From CAZGWE01 sp964529405 (GTDB taxonomy: Bacteria; Patescibacteriota; UBA1384; XYA2-FULL-43-10; 1-14-0-10-43-13): 5,514 bases of DNA. Positions 5,122 to 5,514 of this stretch are shown piece by piece (the first letter of the stretch is position 1; every line of letters begins with the position of its first letter). The notes under the pieces are model-generated. The model was not told where the DNA came from, did no database searches, and saw only the letters and a list, made by a program, of their open reading frames with translations. The stretch is from NCBI GenBank assembly GCA_964529405.1, contig CAZGWE010000028.1, positions 1 through 5,514 of the forward strand, given 5' to 3'. The translations under genes were made by a program, and so were the position numbers.

Positions 5122-5514
5122 CTATCCAACAACTATACTCTCTGTTTTTATTCGCTCTTTTAACTTTACTCTCTCAACAACACTTTTCAATAATTCTTTG
5201 CTATGTGAGTAAACGAACCTATCGCAATTTAATGCAACTGTGTCATTTGTAAAATCCCAATTCATTACCCTTGTCAAAAATAGCAAGATAAAAATTCTTT
5301 GAAAGTGGTATTGCTTTGACTGCTCCTTTTGTTACAATTCCCACTCCCCTGAATGGATTATGCTCGGAGGGTGAAAAAAGAACAAATGGGTTATCCGAAG
5401 TGATAAAAGCTCCGCTAGGGGGTGAAAAAATAACTTTCCAGTCCATCTGCATGAAGTAGTTTATATGGTCAAGTCCGCTTTTTAGCATCATTTCAATTTC
5501 GTATTCTCTACTTT
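5122..5514 (-). pseudogene. DUF4238 family protein, 3' part, frameshifted
   Basis: The gene enters from the right edge on the minus strand. The frame is already open at 5512 (SREYEIEMM...), so the ATG near 5491 is internal. The first frame ends at a TGA at 5243-5245. It shows the DUF4238 signature: DWKVIFSPPSGAFITSDNPF, then GVGIVTKGAVKAIPLSKNFYLAI. The family's usual final segment is missing from this frame but present immediately downstream in the +1 frame, from 5247 to a TAG at 5122-5124: NDTVALNCDRFVYSHSKELL and about 20 more residues. Removing one base (or adding two) near the AAA at 5246-5248 would join the two parts. DUF4238 proteins are about 250-300 residues and their function is unknown. 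Decay, a sequencing error and recoding are all possible. Reading TGA as an amino acid does not rescue it, since that frame meets a TAG after eight codons. Confidence 0.8.

Noticed and set aside
5220..5248. UGA read as an amino acid to extend the DUF4238 frame
   Set aside because: Read-through adds only eight residues before a TAG and does not match the family, whereas the +1 frame does.

Overview
The window reads as chromosomal DNA of an uncultivated bacterium that uses the standard code. The short genes, the tight minus-strand gene cluster, the small membrane-anchored methyltransferase, the DUF5665 protein and the near-leaderless promoters would suit a candidate-phylum lineage such as Patescibacteria. 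That placement is an inference with low to moderate confidence, because there is no rRNA or other marker gene.

Left part (1 to about 2520, GC-rich, around 60% in hand-counted lines): three genes run leftwards on the minus strand as one apparent operon. A sigma-70 promoter (TTGACA, 17 nt, TATCAA with TGC in front) lies at 2490-2518, with a 12-bp palindrome over the predicted transcription start. The first gene (996-2453) encodes a protein of about 485 residues with a winged-helix-like middle and a helical, coiled-coil-like C-terminus. A 115-nt gap with a hairpin follows. The second gene (164-880) encodes an unrecognised helical protein of 238 residues with an acidic tail. It overlaps the third gene (start at 174) by 11 nt. 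The third gene runs off the left edge and begins with a J-domain-like fold in which the HPD motif reads HSD. I recognise neither of the first two proteins as a named family. This operon is the best candidate for something undescribed.

Middle part (about 2520-4490, near 50% GC): an ordinary block of a FAM173-like SAM methyltransferase with an N-terminal membrane helix (minus), a divergent 75-residue DUF5665 membrane protein (plus), and a convergent PHP-domain metal-dependent phosphoesterase with a complete ligand set (minus). Several promoters share an extended -10 (TGN next to the hexamer), and the PHP gene looks leaderless.

Right part (about 4490-5514, AT-rich): roughly 630 bp with no convincing gene. 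It carries a 17-bp inverted repeat around a 102-nt spacer, a repeated TTCGAA-centred motif, and a perfect 17-bp hairpin with A6/T6 flanks. After that comes the 3' part of a DUF4238 gene on the minus strand, which enters from the right edge and is broken by a one-base frameshift: the conserved C-terminal segment continues in the next frame. This part looks like an accessory or decaying locus.
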